Part shown: piece after piece, positions 56,728 to 64,000 of the stretch
How the letters are laid out: each line of letters opens with the position of its first letter
Position numbering within the stretch: position 1 is the stretch's first letter
DNA from: Bog-473 sp963836605
GTDB lineage: Bacteria > Actinomycetota > Acidimicrobiia > Acidimicrobiales > RAAP-2
Assembly (NCBI GenBank): GCA_963836605.1
Contig: CAWIKB010000011.1
Coordinates: 496,001-560,000 of the forward strand
DNA: 64,000 bases
Direction: 5' to 3'
Made by a program: the position numbers and the translations under genes
The notes under the pieces: model-generated
The model's database searches: none
What the model saw: the letters and a program-made list of their open reading frames with translations, nothing else
Told to the model about the DNA's origin: nothing

Positions 56728-57152
56728 GTCCGGTCAGGGTCCGTGGCGAAGTACAGCTCGGTCCACGAGGGATGGTCCCTGAACCGGGCCACCACCCCGG
56801 CCCCGATGGCCACGGGAAGCAGCGATTCGACACGACCCAGCAGTCGTGGGCCCTCGTCCAGTTCCACGGTGGCCACGGTATAAGGCGGTTCGGCTGTGAA
56901 GCCGGGCGAGATGGCGACGTGGGCCGTCACGAATGCGTAGACGACACCTCGACCGGCCGATTCGACCTCGGCGAAGGTGCGGCTCGCGCACCAAGGACAG
57001 CGCGGCATCGGAGGGTGCCGCGGTCGGCGGCACCCTCCGCAGAGCTGAAGAAGGATGCGATGTTCCCGCAGACCTTGCCACCAGGCCGCGCTGTCGGGGT
57101 CCGCCTGAGGCGCGACCGCGTCCGCGCGCTCGGCGGGGTCGATCGTGGTCAC
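56724..57152 (-). CDS. DUF35 OB-fold/zinc-ribbon protein (acyl-CoA-binding partner of Ltp)
   Basis: 142 residues: an N-terminal helix, then a rubredoxin-like zinc ribbon (LQLCGGCRRP ... RCPWCAS) and an OB fold with VVYAFVTAHVAISPGFT and YTVATVELDEGPRLLGRVE. DUF35 proteins bind acyl-CoA and complex with thiolase-fold or acyl-CoA dehydrogenase subunits such as ChsH. GTG 57152 overlaps the enoyl-CoA hydratase stop and its stop overlaps the thiolase, so all three are translationally coupled. Confidence 0.85.
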   Translation of the reverse strand: MTTIDPAERADAVAPQADPDSAAWWQGLREHRILLQLCGGCRRPRHPPMPRCPWCASRTFAEVESAGRGVVYAFVTAHVAISPGFTAEPPYTVATVELDEGPRLLGRVESLLPVAIGAGVVARFRDHPSWTELYFATDPDRT

Positions 57153-57991
57153 CGGCCCCGGAACCGCGGCTGGCGCTTCTCGAGAAAGGCCGCCAACCCT
57201 TCGGGTGCGTCTTCCGACGTAAGGCAGTAGTAGGCGTTCCGCTCCCTTTCGAGGCGGAGTCCACTCGAGATGTCCCCGTTGGTGGCCCACAGGCCCTGGA
57301 GGACCGCTTTGGCGTTGGCCACGGCGAGGGGGCTCTTGGCTGCCACCTGGCGGGCGAAGGTCAACCCGTTCTCCAGCAGTGCCTCGTCGTCGACGCAGCG
57401 GACAGCCAGTCCCCACTCGACGGCCTCCTCGGCCGAGAGGGACCGTCCCGAGAAGATCAGCTCGGATGCGCGTTGCAGGCCGATGACGCGTGGGAGCAGG
57501 GTGAGCACACCACCCCCACCCATCTGGCCGAAGTTGAGATGCCCGTCGGAAAGTCGCGCGCTGCGGGCCACCAGGGCGAAGTCGCAGTTGAGCAACAACT
57601 CCAGCCCCCCAGCCGCCGTCACCCCGTTGACCAGGGCCACCACTGGGAACGGCAGGTCACGAAGACTCCCGAACACCCGGTGGATGTCAGCCACGAAGTG
57701 GGGAAAGGCACTCGGGTCGCGCTGCAGCGCCACGTAGCTCTTGAGATCGCCGCCGGCGCTGAAGGCTCGACCGGCCCCCGTCAGGAGCACGCAACACACA
57801 TCGTCCCGCCGGCCCAGGCCGTCGACGACCGAATGAAGCTGCCCAAGCATCTCCCAGTCGATGGCGTTCAGGGAGTCCGGACGGGACAGTGTGACCAGCA
57901 CGGCCACGGCCGAGGCGTCCGCCTCGCGGCCCTCCGGGGCAAGATGGAACTCCTCAACCAGGACGGATGGTTCGGACGAAGGCTCGTTCAT
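57149..57991 (-). CDS. Enoyl-CoA hydratase/isomerase family protein
   Basis: 280-residue crotonase-fold protein. VAVLVTLSRPDSLNAIDWEM, the oxyanion-hole segment GAGRAFSAGGDLKSYVAL and VVALVNGVTAAGGLELLLNCD are present; the usual first catalytic Glu sits near DGHLNFGQMGGGGVLTLLPR, not easily assigned. The ATG at 57991 is preferred: longer reading to 58087 crosses the tRNA-like repeat. First gene of the hydratase-DUF35-thiolase-ligase-ligase operon. AAGGTGG lies just upstream. Confidence 0.85.
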   Translation of the reverse strand: MNEPSSEPSVLVEEFHLAPEGREADASAVAVLVTLSRPDSLNAIDWEMLGQLHSVVDGLGRRDDVCCVLLTGAGRAFSAGGDLKSYVALQRDPSAFPHFVADIHRVFGSLRDLPFPVVALVNGVTAAGGLELLLNCDFALVARSARLSDGHLNFGQMGGGGVLTLLPRVIGLQRASELIFSGRSLSAEEAVEWGLAVRCVDDEALLENGLTFARQVAAKSPLAVANAKAVLQGLWATNGDISSGLRLERERNAYYCLTSEDAPEGLAAFLEKRQPRFRGR

Positions 57992-58563
57992 CACCACCTT
58001 CACTATCACCCCAGAAGGTCGGTGGGCCGCTCGGGTCTCGATCCCGGCACCTCGGGATCCGACGATGGGGACATTTGGCAGATTCACTGAAGTGCGTTTC
58101 GGCAGTTCGGAAGCGGTAGGTCATCCACTGGGATACGTGCAAACCAGCGCAACGAATTCCCCGGGCCTGAAAGTTCGGCTGCACTCGCAGGCAGTCGCTC
58201 ACTGCTCGGATCTTTTGCATCGGGGGCTCAGCGGTGACGTTTCGTGCGAACTCGCCACGTGCTGTCTGAAGGCGCAGTTGTGATGATGACCGAAGGGTCG
58301 ATGACGTGAGGTGGGCGTAAGGACAGCGGGCTTGAGGATTGCCGGCGTCATTGAGGTTCACGACGGAGTGAAAGCCGGCTGGCGTGACTCCTTCGATCCC
58401 AGGGAGTTCGGGGCGCAGCTCTCCACCGACTGAGCGACCTGTAGGTGCGGATATCCAGCGGGGTCTGGCCGCTCCCGTGGCGATAAGAATGCCGACGAGA
58501 GCGAGGACGCCACATTCGACTCGTAAGGTGGATAAGGGATCGTCGTGGTGCGAGAGGAGGTCG
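57992..58563. other. 572-nt stretch without a recognised gene
   Basis: Contains the tRNA-Lys-like repeat at 58021-58058 and upstream sequence of the monooxygenase. The ORFs crossing it on both strands have no coherent domains. I see no convincing promoter or RNA gene. Confidence 0.6.
58021..58058 (+). repeat. Partial copy of the tRNA-Lys 3' end (possible attachment site)
   Basis: 38 nt matching 61412-61449, 36 identical. The match covers the 3' end of the tRNA gene, from the acceptor and T-arm to the end of the anticodon stem, and has no 5' half, so it is not a tRNA. The direct-repeat pair encloses about 3.35 kb. Confidence 0.8.
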
Positions 58564-59703
58564 ATGCGGGTGGTCGCGCTGCTGGTCGTCGGAGCCGGAC
58601 CCTATGGAGTGGCCGTGGCGGCGCACGCCATCGAACGCGGAGTCGACACGGTCGTCGTAGGGCATCCGATGGGCTTCTGGACCGACCATATGCCCGAAGG
58701 GATGTTTCTGCGCTCAGGGACCGACTGGCACCTCGATGCGTCAGGCGTCGACACTTTTGAGGCCTTCATCGAGGACCGCGGAATTTCTTCTGTCCACATC
58801 GATCCCGTCCCCATCGCTATCTTCCTAGAGTACGCCGCTTGGTTCCAGACCCAAAAGCACGTGGCCATCCGCGATCGGCTCGTCTCACGCCTTGCGCTCG
58901 ACGACGACACGTTCGTGGCCTCGCTGGACGACGGGAGCCAGATTGCAGCCGACGTCGTCGTCGTCGCTCCTGGTGCGGCCTACTTCCGTCAGTTCCCCGA
59001 ATGGGCGACCTTGCTTGCCGAAGGCGTCAGTACGCACACCTGTGATCTCGTTCGTTTTCAGGAGCTTGCCGGGGCGAGGATCCTGATCGTTGGAGGTCGG
59101 CAGAGCGCCTACGAATGGGCCGCGCTCTTGGGCGAACACGGTGCCGAGCGTGTGGACATCGTCCACCGGCACGACATACCCCGCTTCAAGCGAGTGAGTT
59201 GGAAGTTCGTCGACCCCTACATGGACGCGACGATCAATCACCGCAGTTGGTGGCGCTCGCTCTCGGCCACCGAGCAAGGGCAAATCGCCCAGAGGTTTTG
59301 GGAAGTCGGCCGCCTCAGCCTCGAATGGTGGCTCACACCGCGTCTCGCCGACGAGCGAATCCGTAGCTGGCCGGGGTCGCAGGTCGTAGACGCCGCAGTA
59401 GGAGGCAGTGGCATGGTGTCGGTGGCACTCTCAGGTGGAGACCGTCTGACGCTCGACCGTCTCGTCTTTGCCACCGGGTACAAGGCCGACCTTCCTTGTG
59501 TGCCATACCTCAATGAGCTCGCGGGCAGGCTCGAGGTGATCGACGGCTACCCCGTTCTGGACGAAGCCTTTCAGTCGTCGATTCCCGGGCTCTATATCAC
59601 CGGGTTCGCCTCCACCCGTGACTTCGGTCCCTTCTTTGGCTTTACCAGGGGCTGTCCCGCGGCGGCCACGCTCATCGTCGACGACTTGCTCCGACGCATG
59701 TGA
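58564..59703 (+). CDS. Flavin-dependent monooxygenase-like (SidA/FMO type) protein
   Basis: 379 residues with two dinucleotide motifs: LLVVGAGPYGVAVAAHAIER (FAD) at the N-terminus and ILIVGGRQSAYEWAALLGE (NADPH, with the GRQSA pattern of N-hydroxylating and Baeyer-Villiger enzymes), then the FMO signature VFATGYKADLP. A final GLYITGFASTRDFGPFFGFT completes the FAD site. Substrate unknown: a hydroxylase, N-oxidase or a lysine/ornithine-type monooxygenase relative. GAGGAGG stands directly before the ATG. Local base composition is lower in GC than the nuo region (two 60-nt samples I counted were 53% and 58%). Confidence 0.75.
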   Translation: MRVVALLVVGAGPYGVAVAAHAIERGVDTVVVGHPMGFWTDHMPEGMFLRSGTDWHLDASGVDTFEAFIEDRGISSVHIDPVPIAIFLEYAAWFQTQKHVAIRDRLVSRLALDDDTFVASLDDGSQIAADVVVVAPGAAYFRQFPEWATLLAEGVSTHTCDLVRFQELAGARILIVGGRQSAYEWAALLGEHGAERVDIVHRHDIPRFKRVSWKFVDPYMDATINHRSWWRSLSATEQGQIAQRFWEVGRLSLEWWLTPRLADERIRSWPGSQVVDAAVGGSGMVSVALSGGDRLTLDRLVFATGYKADLPCVPYLNELAGRLEVIDGYPVLDEAFQSSIPGLYITGFASTRDFGPFFGFTRGCPAAATLIVDDLLRRM

Positions 59704-59882
59704 GGTAGCCAGAACGGCGGAGATCCGCTCCGACCCGGCGACCGCTTCAACCCAGGGCACCGCTCTGATCGCCGCCTTAGCGAGCCGACGCGAGCATCAC
59801 CACCTGGAGCTCTAATGGGGTTGATGTCCGGTTGTCGTCCTCGTCGTGGCGAGCGCTCAAGATGGGCCGCTGGCCAATGCGT

Positions 59883-61220
59883 TTAGCTTCCCTTCTTGTA
59901 CGCGGCGCTCGCCGCATCTTCCAGTTTCGCAGCGGTTCCGTTGACGTTCTTGGGGTCGCGTAGGAAGTCCTGGAACAGGGCCCATTCGCCCCGTCCGGCA
60001 GTGGCGCCGAAGGAGGCCGGTTGCTGGTCGGACATGTCGAACACAACGGTGGTGGCAGACGCCACGGGCGCTGCCGTCGACCGGGTGATCGGGTCGGGAT
60101 ACGCGCTCGGGCTCATGTTCTTGTTACCGGTGGCGAAGCCGCCGTGCTTGGCCCACGCCGCCGCCGCCTGCGGGGTCGTGAGGAACTTGACGAACGCTTC
60201 GATCGCGGGAGTGTCCTTGAAGGCGACGATCGTGTCGCCGCCGATCTCGACCTCGGGCCCAGAGCCGTTGATCGAGGGGAACGTAAACACGTTGTAGTCG
60301 GTGGTCGGCGTGGCAGTGACGGTCGCGACGCCCGGCACGAAGTCGCCCTCCATCACCATTGCCGCCTTGGGTGGGCCCTCGAAGACGTTGTTGACCGAGG
60401 TCGGGAAGTCGGTGTGGAGCGCGCCGGTCGCGCCGCCGTAGATGTTCGAGGTGTCGCTCAGCACCGCGGCCATCGTCCTGAGCGCCTTCTTCACCGTGGG
60501 ATCGGTCCACTTGATCGCGTGACCCGACAGCGCCCGGTACTTCGCCACCCCGGCCTGGCGAAGGTAGATGTTCTCGAAGAGGTCGGTGAGCGTCCAGCCG
60601 TCCGCGGCGCCGATCGAGTAAGCGGGCGTGCTCGAGGCCTTCATGGTCTGGGCGTCGGAGAGGAGTTGCCGCCAGGTCGTGGGCGGGGAGATCCCCGCGG
60701 TCTTGAATGCGTGAACGTTGTACCAGACGGTCGACTTGTTCGACGCCTTGAACACGACTCCGTACAACTTGCCGTTGAGCGTGCCGAGTTTCACCCAGGC
60801 CGGGCCGAAGTTCGCGCGATACGACGAGAGCGCGTAGGTCTCTGGCTTCAGCGCACCCCTTTCCGCGAACTGTTTGATCAGCCCGGGCTGGGCGATGTCC
60901 GCCAGATCCGGCGGATGACCGCCGGCGACGGCCTTCGCGAGCACCGTCGGCGTGTTGTCGCCGGTCGACCTGAAGTTGACCGTCACCTTCGGGTAGCGCT
61001 GATGAAAGGTGTTGATCACGTCCTGGAACGCCGACTGCTCGGCACCCGACCAGACGCCGTCCATGCTGATCGTGCCCGAGACGGTGCTGCTGATCGACTT
61101 GGCCGCCAAGCTCGCCGACGACTCGGACGTGCTCCCCCAGCCGAATACGACAGCCGCGAGCATCACGATCGCCGCAACTGAGGCCAGACCACCCGCTCGC
61201 TTACTCACATTCATGCTCAC
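59883..61220 (-). CDS. ABC-transporter extracellular solute-binding protein, lipobox Cys missing
   Basis: 445-residue family-1 (maltose-binding-like) protein: signal peptide with core GLASVAAIVMLAAVVF, then SGTISMDGVWSGAEQSAFQD, VNFRSTGDNTPTVLAKAVAG, LADIAQPGLIKQFAERGAL and TVWYNVHAFKTAGISPPTTW. The expected lipobox Cys is replaced: FGWGSTSESS has TGG (Trp) where a Cys codon is usual, so membrane anchoring by lipid is not predicted. No permease or ATPase is adjacent. GTG 61220; ATG 61214 is possible. Convergent with the monooxygenase. Confidence 0.78.
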   Translation of the reverse strand: MSMNVSKRAGGLASVAAIVMLAAVVFGWGSTSESSASLAAKSISSTVSGTISMDGVWSGAEQSAFQDVINTFHQRYPKVTVNFRSTGDNTPTVLAKAVAGGHPPDLADIAQPGLIKQFAERGALKPETYALSSYRANFGPAWVKLGTLNGKLYGVVFKASNKSTVWYNVHAFKTAGISPPTTWRQLLSDAQTMKASSTPAYSIGAADGWTLTDLFENIYLRQAGVAKYRALSGHAIKWTDPTVKKALRTMAAVLSDTSNIYGGATGALHTDFPTSVNNVFEGPPKAAMVMEGDFVPGVATVTATPTTDYNVFTFPSINGSGPEVEIGGDTIVAFKDTPAIEAFVKFLTTPQAAAAWAKHGGFATGNKNMSPSAYPDPITRSTAAPVASATTVVFDMSDQQPASFGATAGRGEWALFQDFLRDPKNVNGTAAKLEDAASAAYKKGS

Positions 61221-61410
61221 GTAACAAGCCCCTTTCTGCCCATTGTCCTACATGTGCTCACCGGCGTGTGCATGGAATGTGAGGTCAGCCGTCGCGCCCG
61301 AGGTACACCCTCGGTTCGACCGTATCGGACCCTTGACGGCTGGTTTGCGAGCGCTGCCCGCCATCGCTCCGGAACCTCGCGTGTTGCGAGGCGTTTAGAG
61401 GCTTCTGACC

Positions 61411-61486
61411 TGGTGGGCCGCCCGGGTCTCGATCCCGGCACCTTGGGATTAAAAGTCCCCTGCTCTTCCGGATGAGCTAGCGGCCC
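61411..61486 (-). tRNA. trnK: tRNA-Lys (anticodon TTT)
   Basis: 76 nt on the minus strand. The acceptor GGGCCGC pairs with GCGGCCC and CCA is encoded after the discriminator A. The D stem GCTC/GAGC, anticodon loop CTTTTAA with TTT, and T stem CCGGG/CCCGG close properly. The outermost anticodon-stem pair is a G/A mismatch. Its 3' portion is duplicated at 58021. Confidence 0.95.
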
Positions 61487-61602
61487 GGGACCACCAGATT
61501 ACTTGGCAAAAAACGTTCAAGACAATGTGCGTCGGCGGAGCCGGATGCTTCGACTCCATGAGCGGCTACTCGACGCAGTGTAAAAAACCCCTCCACACCC
61601 GG

Positions 61603-61866
61603 TCAGGTGAGGGCCGCTGGACCGGCAGCCGCCAGCGCTGTCTCGATGCATCGAACAAGCTCGCGCGCCGATGCGGCGCTCAATTCGACCGCGACCCGGG
61701 CGCTCGGGCCCCGGGAGGGATCGACGAAATCAATGTTGAGCGTATGAGCGAAGGGCGCGTGATACGGATGGTCGAAGTAGACCGACGCCGACGTCACCGG
61801 GAACCAGCCTTCAGGGCCTTTGGCACTGCCGGCGATATCGGCGGGAACGGTCACATAGGAGCACAT
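61603..61866 (-). CDS. Small conserved protein (DUF6295-like)
   Basis: 87 residues, MCSYVTVPADIAGSAKGPEG, then WFPVTSASVYFDHPYHAPFA and HTLNIDFVDPSRGPSARVAV. This pattern I associate with the DUF6295 family, of unknown function, by memory only. No signal peptide. The ATG at 61866 has GGAGG 7 nt upstream and begins 2 nt after the dienelactone hydrolase stop, so the two are co-expressed. Confidence 0.65.
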   Translation of the reverse strand: MCSYVTVPADIAGSAKGPEGWFPVTSASVYFDHPYHAPFAHTLNIDFVDPSRGPSARVAVELSAASARELVRCIETALAAAGPAALT

Positions 61867-61868
61867 CG

Positions 61869-62630
61869 TCACGCCTCCGTGGGTGTGAGGTAGGTCTCGA
61901 ACCAAGAGAAGATCCGCTGCCAACCGTCCAGGGCCGCCTCAGGGCGATAGGCCGTCCGGTTGGTCGAGAAGAAGGCGTGCCCCGCTCCCTCGTAGCGGTG
62001 AAACTCGTACGTCTTGTCGTGGGCGATGAGTGCCTGCTCAAGTTCGTCGACCTGATCGGGACTGGGGAACTGGTCGTCCTGGCCGAAGAGCCCGAGCAAA
62101 GGGCAGCGCAACGACCCGGCCCGGTCGATCAGGGGCACGACTTTGAGGGGGAACCCCTCTGGAGGTGTGCCACTCACGAAAGCTCCGTAGCAGTCGACCG
62201 CGGCGTCCACAGGGAGACTGACGGCGACAAGGAAAGACTGCCGACCGCCGGAGCAGTAGCCGATGACGCCGATCTTGCCATTGGAGGTCGGGAGGGCGCG
62301 CAACGCATCGATGGCACCACCCACGTCGCCCAGCAGAGCGTCGTCGGTGACGCCTCCTTTGGCTCGTGCCGACGCAGCGGCGTCGTCCGGATCGGCGTCA
62401 GGCCCTTCCCGGTAGTAGAGGTTGGGGCAGATCGCGTTGTACCCACGCGAGGCGAACGTGCGGGTGATCTCCTTGGTGGCCGAGTCCCATCCGGGTAGGT
62501 GGTGTATCACCGCCACACCGGGAAAGGATCCCTCACCGCCCGGAACAGCCAGGTACCCGTTGATGGGATCACCGTTGTGACCCACCAACATCACGTTCTC
62601 TGCAGACAATGCTTCTTCACGGAGCGTCAA
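61869..62630 (-). CDS. Dienelactone hydrolase family protein
   Basis: Alpha/beta hydrolase of 253 residues. The nucleophile elbow has Cys, VIGYCSGGRQSFLVA, the Asp is in GLFGQDDQFPS and the His in YEGAGHAFFS, the Cys-Asp-His triad of dienelactone hydrolases. May hydrolyse a lactone or ester from the neighbouring catabolic genes, though nothing proves it. TTG at 62630 was chosen because AAGGAGAG lies 5 nt upstream; an in-frame GTG-ATG pair downstream would clip the N-terminus. Confidence 0.85.
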   Translation of the reverse strand: MTLREEALSAENVMLVGHNGDPINGYLAVPGGEGSFPGVAVIHHLPGWDSATKEITRTFASRGYNAICPNLYYREGPDADPDDAAASARAKGGVTDDALLGDVGGAIDALRALPTSNGKIGVIGYCSGGRQSFLVAVSLPVDAAVDCYGAFVSGTPPEGFPLKVVPLIDRAGSLRCPLLGLFGQDDQFPSPDQVDELEQALIAHDKTYEFHRYEGAGHAFFSTNRTAYRPEAALDGWQRIFSWFETYLTPTEA

Positions 62631-62727
62631 CGAACTCTCCTTAGGGTCGGGCTCTGCGCTGCAGACTAGGACGCGTCGGTGTCCTCGCAAAAGTGCTCGG
62701 TGATGAGCGAGATGACCCCCAATCCGG

Positions 62728-62733
62728 CATGAT
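62728..62733 (+). promoter_or_regulatory. Candidate -10 (CATGAT) for the NHL gene
   Basis: Ends 6 nt before the GTG at 62740, as at the other putatively leaderless genes. Confidence 0.25.
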
Positions 62734-62739
62734 GACGCT

Positions 62740-63931
62740 GTGCGATGCTCACTCGTGGCCCTGGCCGCGGCCCTGGTGGTCACCGGCTCGCTGGCCATCC
62801 CGAGTGGAGGAGGAGCAACCCCGATACCGGCGGTCAGGACCGTGGCCGGGGTGGGAAGTTCAGGCACCCTCAGCTCTCCCCATGGCATCGCCCTCGACCG
62901 AACGGGTGATCTCTTCATCGCCGACACCAATCGCTGCCGGGTCGTGGTGGTCCCGAACCGCTCGGGGACGCTCTATGGGCTGCACGTGAGGGCCCACCAC
63001 GTCTCCACGCTGGCGGGCACCGGATGTGGGGGTAGCCACAGTCTCGGCTTTCCGACCGGCGTGGCGGTTGATCGCCGGGGTGATGTCTTCGTGGCCGAGG
63101 CGAGCGAACAGAGAATTCAGGTCATTCGGCCGGGTAGCCACGCCGTCGTCACGTTGGCGGGCACCGGCATGGCCGGCTACAACGGAGAGGGCTTGGCCGC
63201 CCGGGCGAGCCAGCTCGACCAGCCGACGGGGATCGCCGTCGATGCAGCCGGCACGCTCTTCATCGCCGACACCGCAAACTGCCGGTTGCGCGTCATGCCC
63301 GCTACTTCAGGTGTGTACTTCGGCCGAAGCATGCTGGCCCAACACCTCTACACCATCGCCGGAACAGGCGTCTGCGGATCGGCACAACGAAACGGAACCG
63401 CGGTGGCCGCGCAGCTTTGGAACCCGGTGGCCGTGGCCATCGATCAGGCCGGAGATCTCTTCATCGCCGACAATGGCGACCAGTCCCTCCTCGAGATGCC
63501 GGTCCAGAGTGGCACCGACTACGGCACGCCCATTGGCGCAGGCGGCATCGGCACCGTCGTCGGCGCAGCGGGGAACGGCAACGGCCCGTACCTCCAAGAT
63601 GGACTCCCCGCCAACTTTGCGAGCGCGGAATTGAATGATCCCGAGGGTGTGGCCGTGAGTCCGACGGGGACGCTGTTCATCACCAACGGCAACATGCACT
63701 GCCTACGGGTGGTACCGAGCACAACCTCCACGGTGTTCGGACGATCCATGAAGGGCGGAGATATGTACACCTTGGCCGGAGCGCTCCCGATCAACACCCC
63801 CACGGGAACCGGGAACGGAACCCGCTGGGTTCTCGGGCACGTCGGCGTGCCGCTGGGCATCACGTTGTCCCCCTCAGGGGCGGTGCTCTTCAGCGACCGC
63901 GGCACGCAGCAGGTGCGGGACGATCGGATGA
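62740..63931 (+). CDS. Secreted NHL-repeat beta-propeller protein, probable frameshift at 3' end
   Basis: About 396 residues: a Sec signal peptide (SLVALAAALVVTGSLAIP) and six NHL repeats, for example PHGIALDRTGDLFIADTN, PTGIAVDAAGTLFIADTA and PEGVAVSPTGTLFITNGN, which would build a six-bladed propeller. Such proteins bind ligands or proteins outside the cell. As written, the frame stays open past 64000 and runs into a Tat-type leader. Dropping one G of the GGG at 63917-63919 ends it VRTIG at TGA 63929-63931, overlapping the next ATG. I favour that reading but a real fusion is possible. Confidence 0.7.
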
Positions 63932-64000
63932 CCTCCATCGACCGCCGCACCTTCCTGGCTCATGGCGTCCGTGCCTCGGCCGCTGTGGCCGCGGCCGGCG
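63928..64000 (+). CDS. Start of a Tat-exported protein (truncated by window end)
   Basis: The ATG at 63928 opens MTSIDRRTFLAHGVRASAAV, a textbook twin-arginine leader (DRRTFLAHG, close to SRRxFLK) leading into a hydrophobic stretch. The gene continues beyond the window, so its function is unknown. It overlaps the corrected NHL stop as ATGA, implying co-expression of a propeller protein with a folded, probably cofactor-bearing exported enzyme. Confidence 0.5.
   Translation, partial: MTSIDRRTFLAHGVRASAAVAAAG

Noticed and set aside
58021..58058. A second tRNA gene
   Set aside because: Only the 3' half matches; there is no D-arm or acceptor 5' strand.

Overview
The window is GC-rich actinobacterial chromosome. 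It carries a mycothiol glycosyltransferase (MshA), a BldC-type small regulator, a rex-hemA-hemC-hemD-hemB-hemL heme block and a complete 14-gene nuo operon. The gene order mshA / ybjN-like / proC / bldC-like / hem resembles the mycobacterial layout, while many gene families look like those of deep-branching Actinomycetota. Acidimicrobiia is my best guess; that placement is an inference from gene content, not a computed result.

Layout. 1-2971: end of hemE, then hemH and hemY (late heme pathway), running into lnt. 4446-9093: a HAD phosphatase, a 1083-residue MprF-like membrane protein with an unusual N-terminus, a tiny zinc-ribbon ORF and a PPOX flavoprotein. 9118-25226: nuoA to nuoN on the minus strand, nearly every junction overlapping. 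25314-29683: menaquinone-reductase-like flavoprotein, aminoglycoside-phosphotransferase-like kinase, GNAT, NAD-epimerase and a TetR regulator with a clear promoter and operator. 29840-36746: hemL, hemB, cobA-hemD fusion, hemC, hemA and rex, one minus-strand operon. 36823-41162: SAM hydroxide adenosyltransferase, bldC-like, proC, ybjN-like, mshA and an XRE regulator. 41281-46311: sodA, DksA-like zinc finger, cysteine-desulfurase-like enzyme and two divergent citrate-synthase-like genes, one fused to an HTH domain and the other to CBS domains. 46563-48847: an exported PstS-like protein and an unknown gene. 49081-57991: a CoA-dependent catabolic cluster (mycofactocin-type SDR, amidohydrolase, DapA-like protein, two acyl-CoA ligases, Ltp-type thiolase, DUF35 partner, enoyl-CoA hydratase). 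58021-61486: a stretch of lower GC bounded by tRNA-Lys and a 38-nt copy of its 3' end, holding a flavin monooxygenase and a solute-binding protein. 61603-64000: DUF6295-like protein, dienelactone hydrolase, an NHL beta-propeller protein and the start of a Tat-exported protein.

How the genes work together. The nuo operon, the menaquinone reductase candidate, the heme genes and the NADH sensor Rex together serve an aerobic, menaquinone-based respiratory chain. Rex sits at the head of the heme operon, so heme supply is probably tied to NADH/NAD+ ratio. The 49-58 kb cluster has all the parts for activating an acid to its CoA ester, hydrating it and cleaving a side chain.

Two features cut across the window. 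Eight genes show a single-base frameshift that a one-base correction restores, seven of them an extra base in a G/C tract. This looks more like consensus error than decay, because hemY and proC are among them. Also, about ten genes have a TANNNT-like -10 element 6-9 nt before the start codon, suggesting widespread leaderless transcripts.
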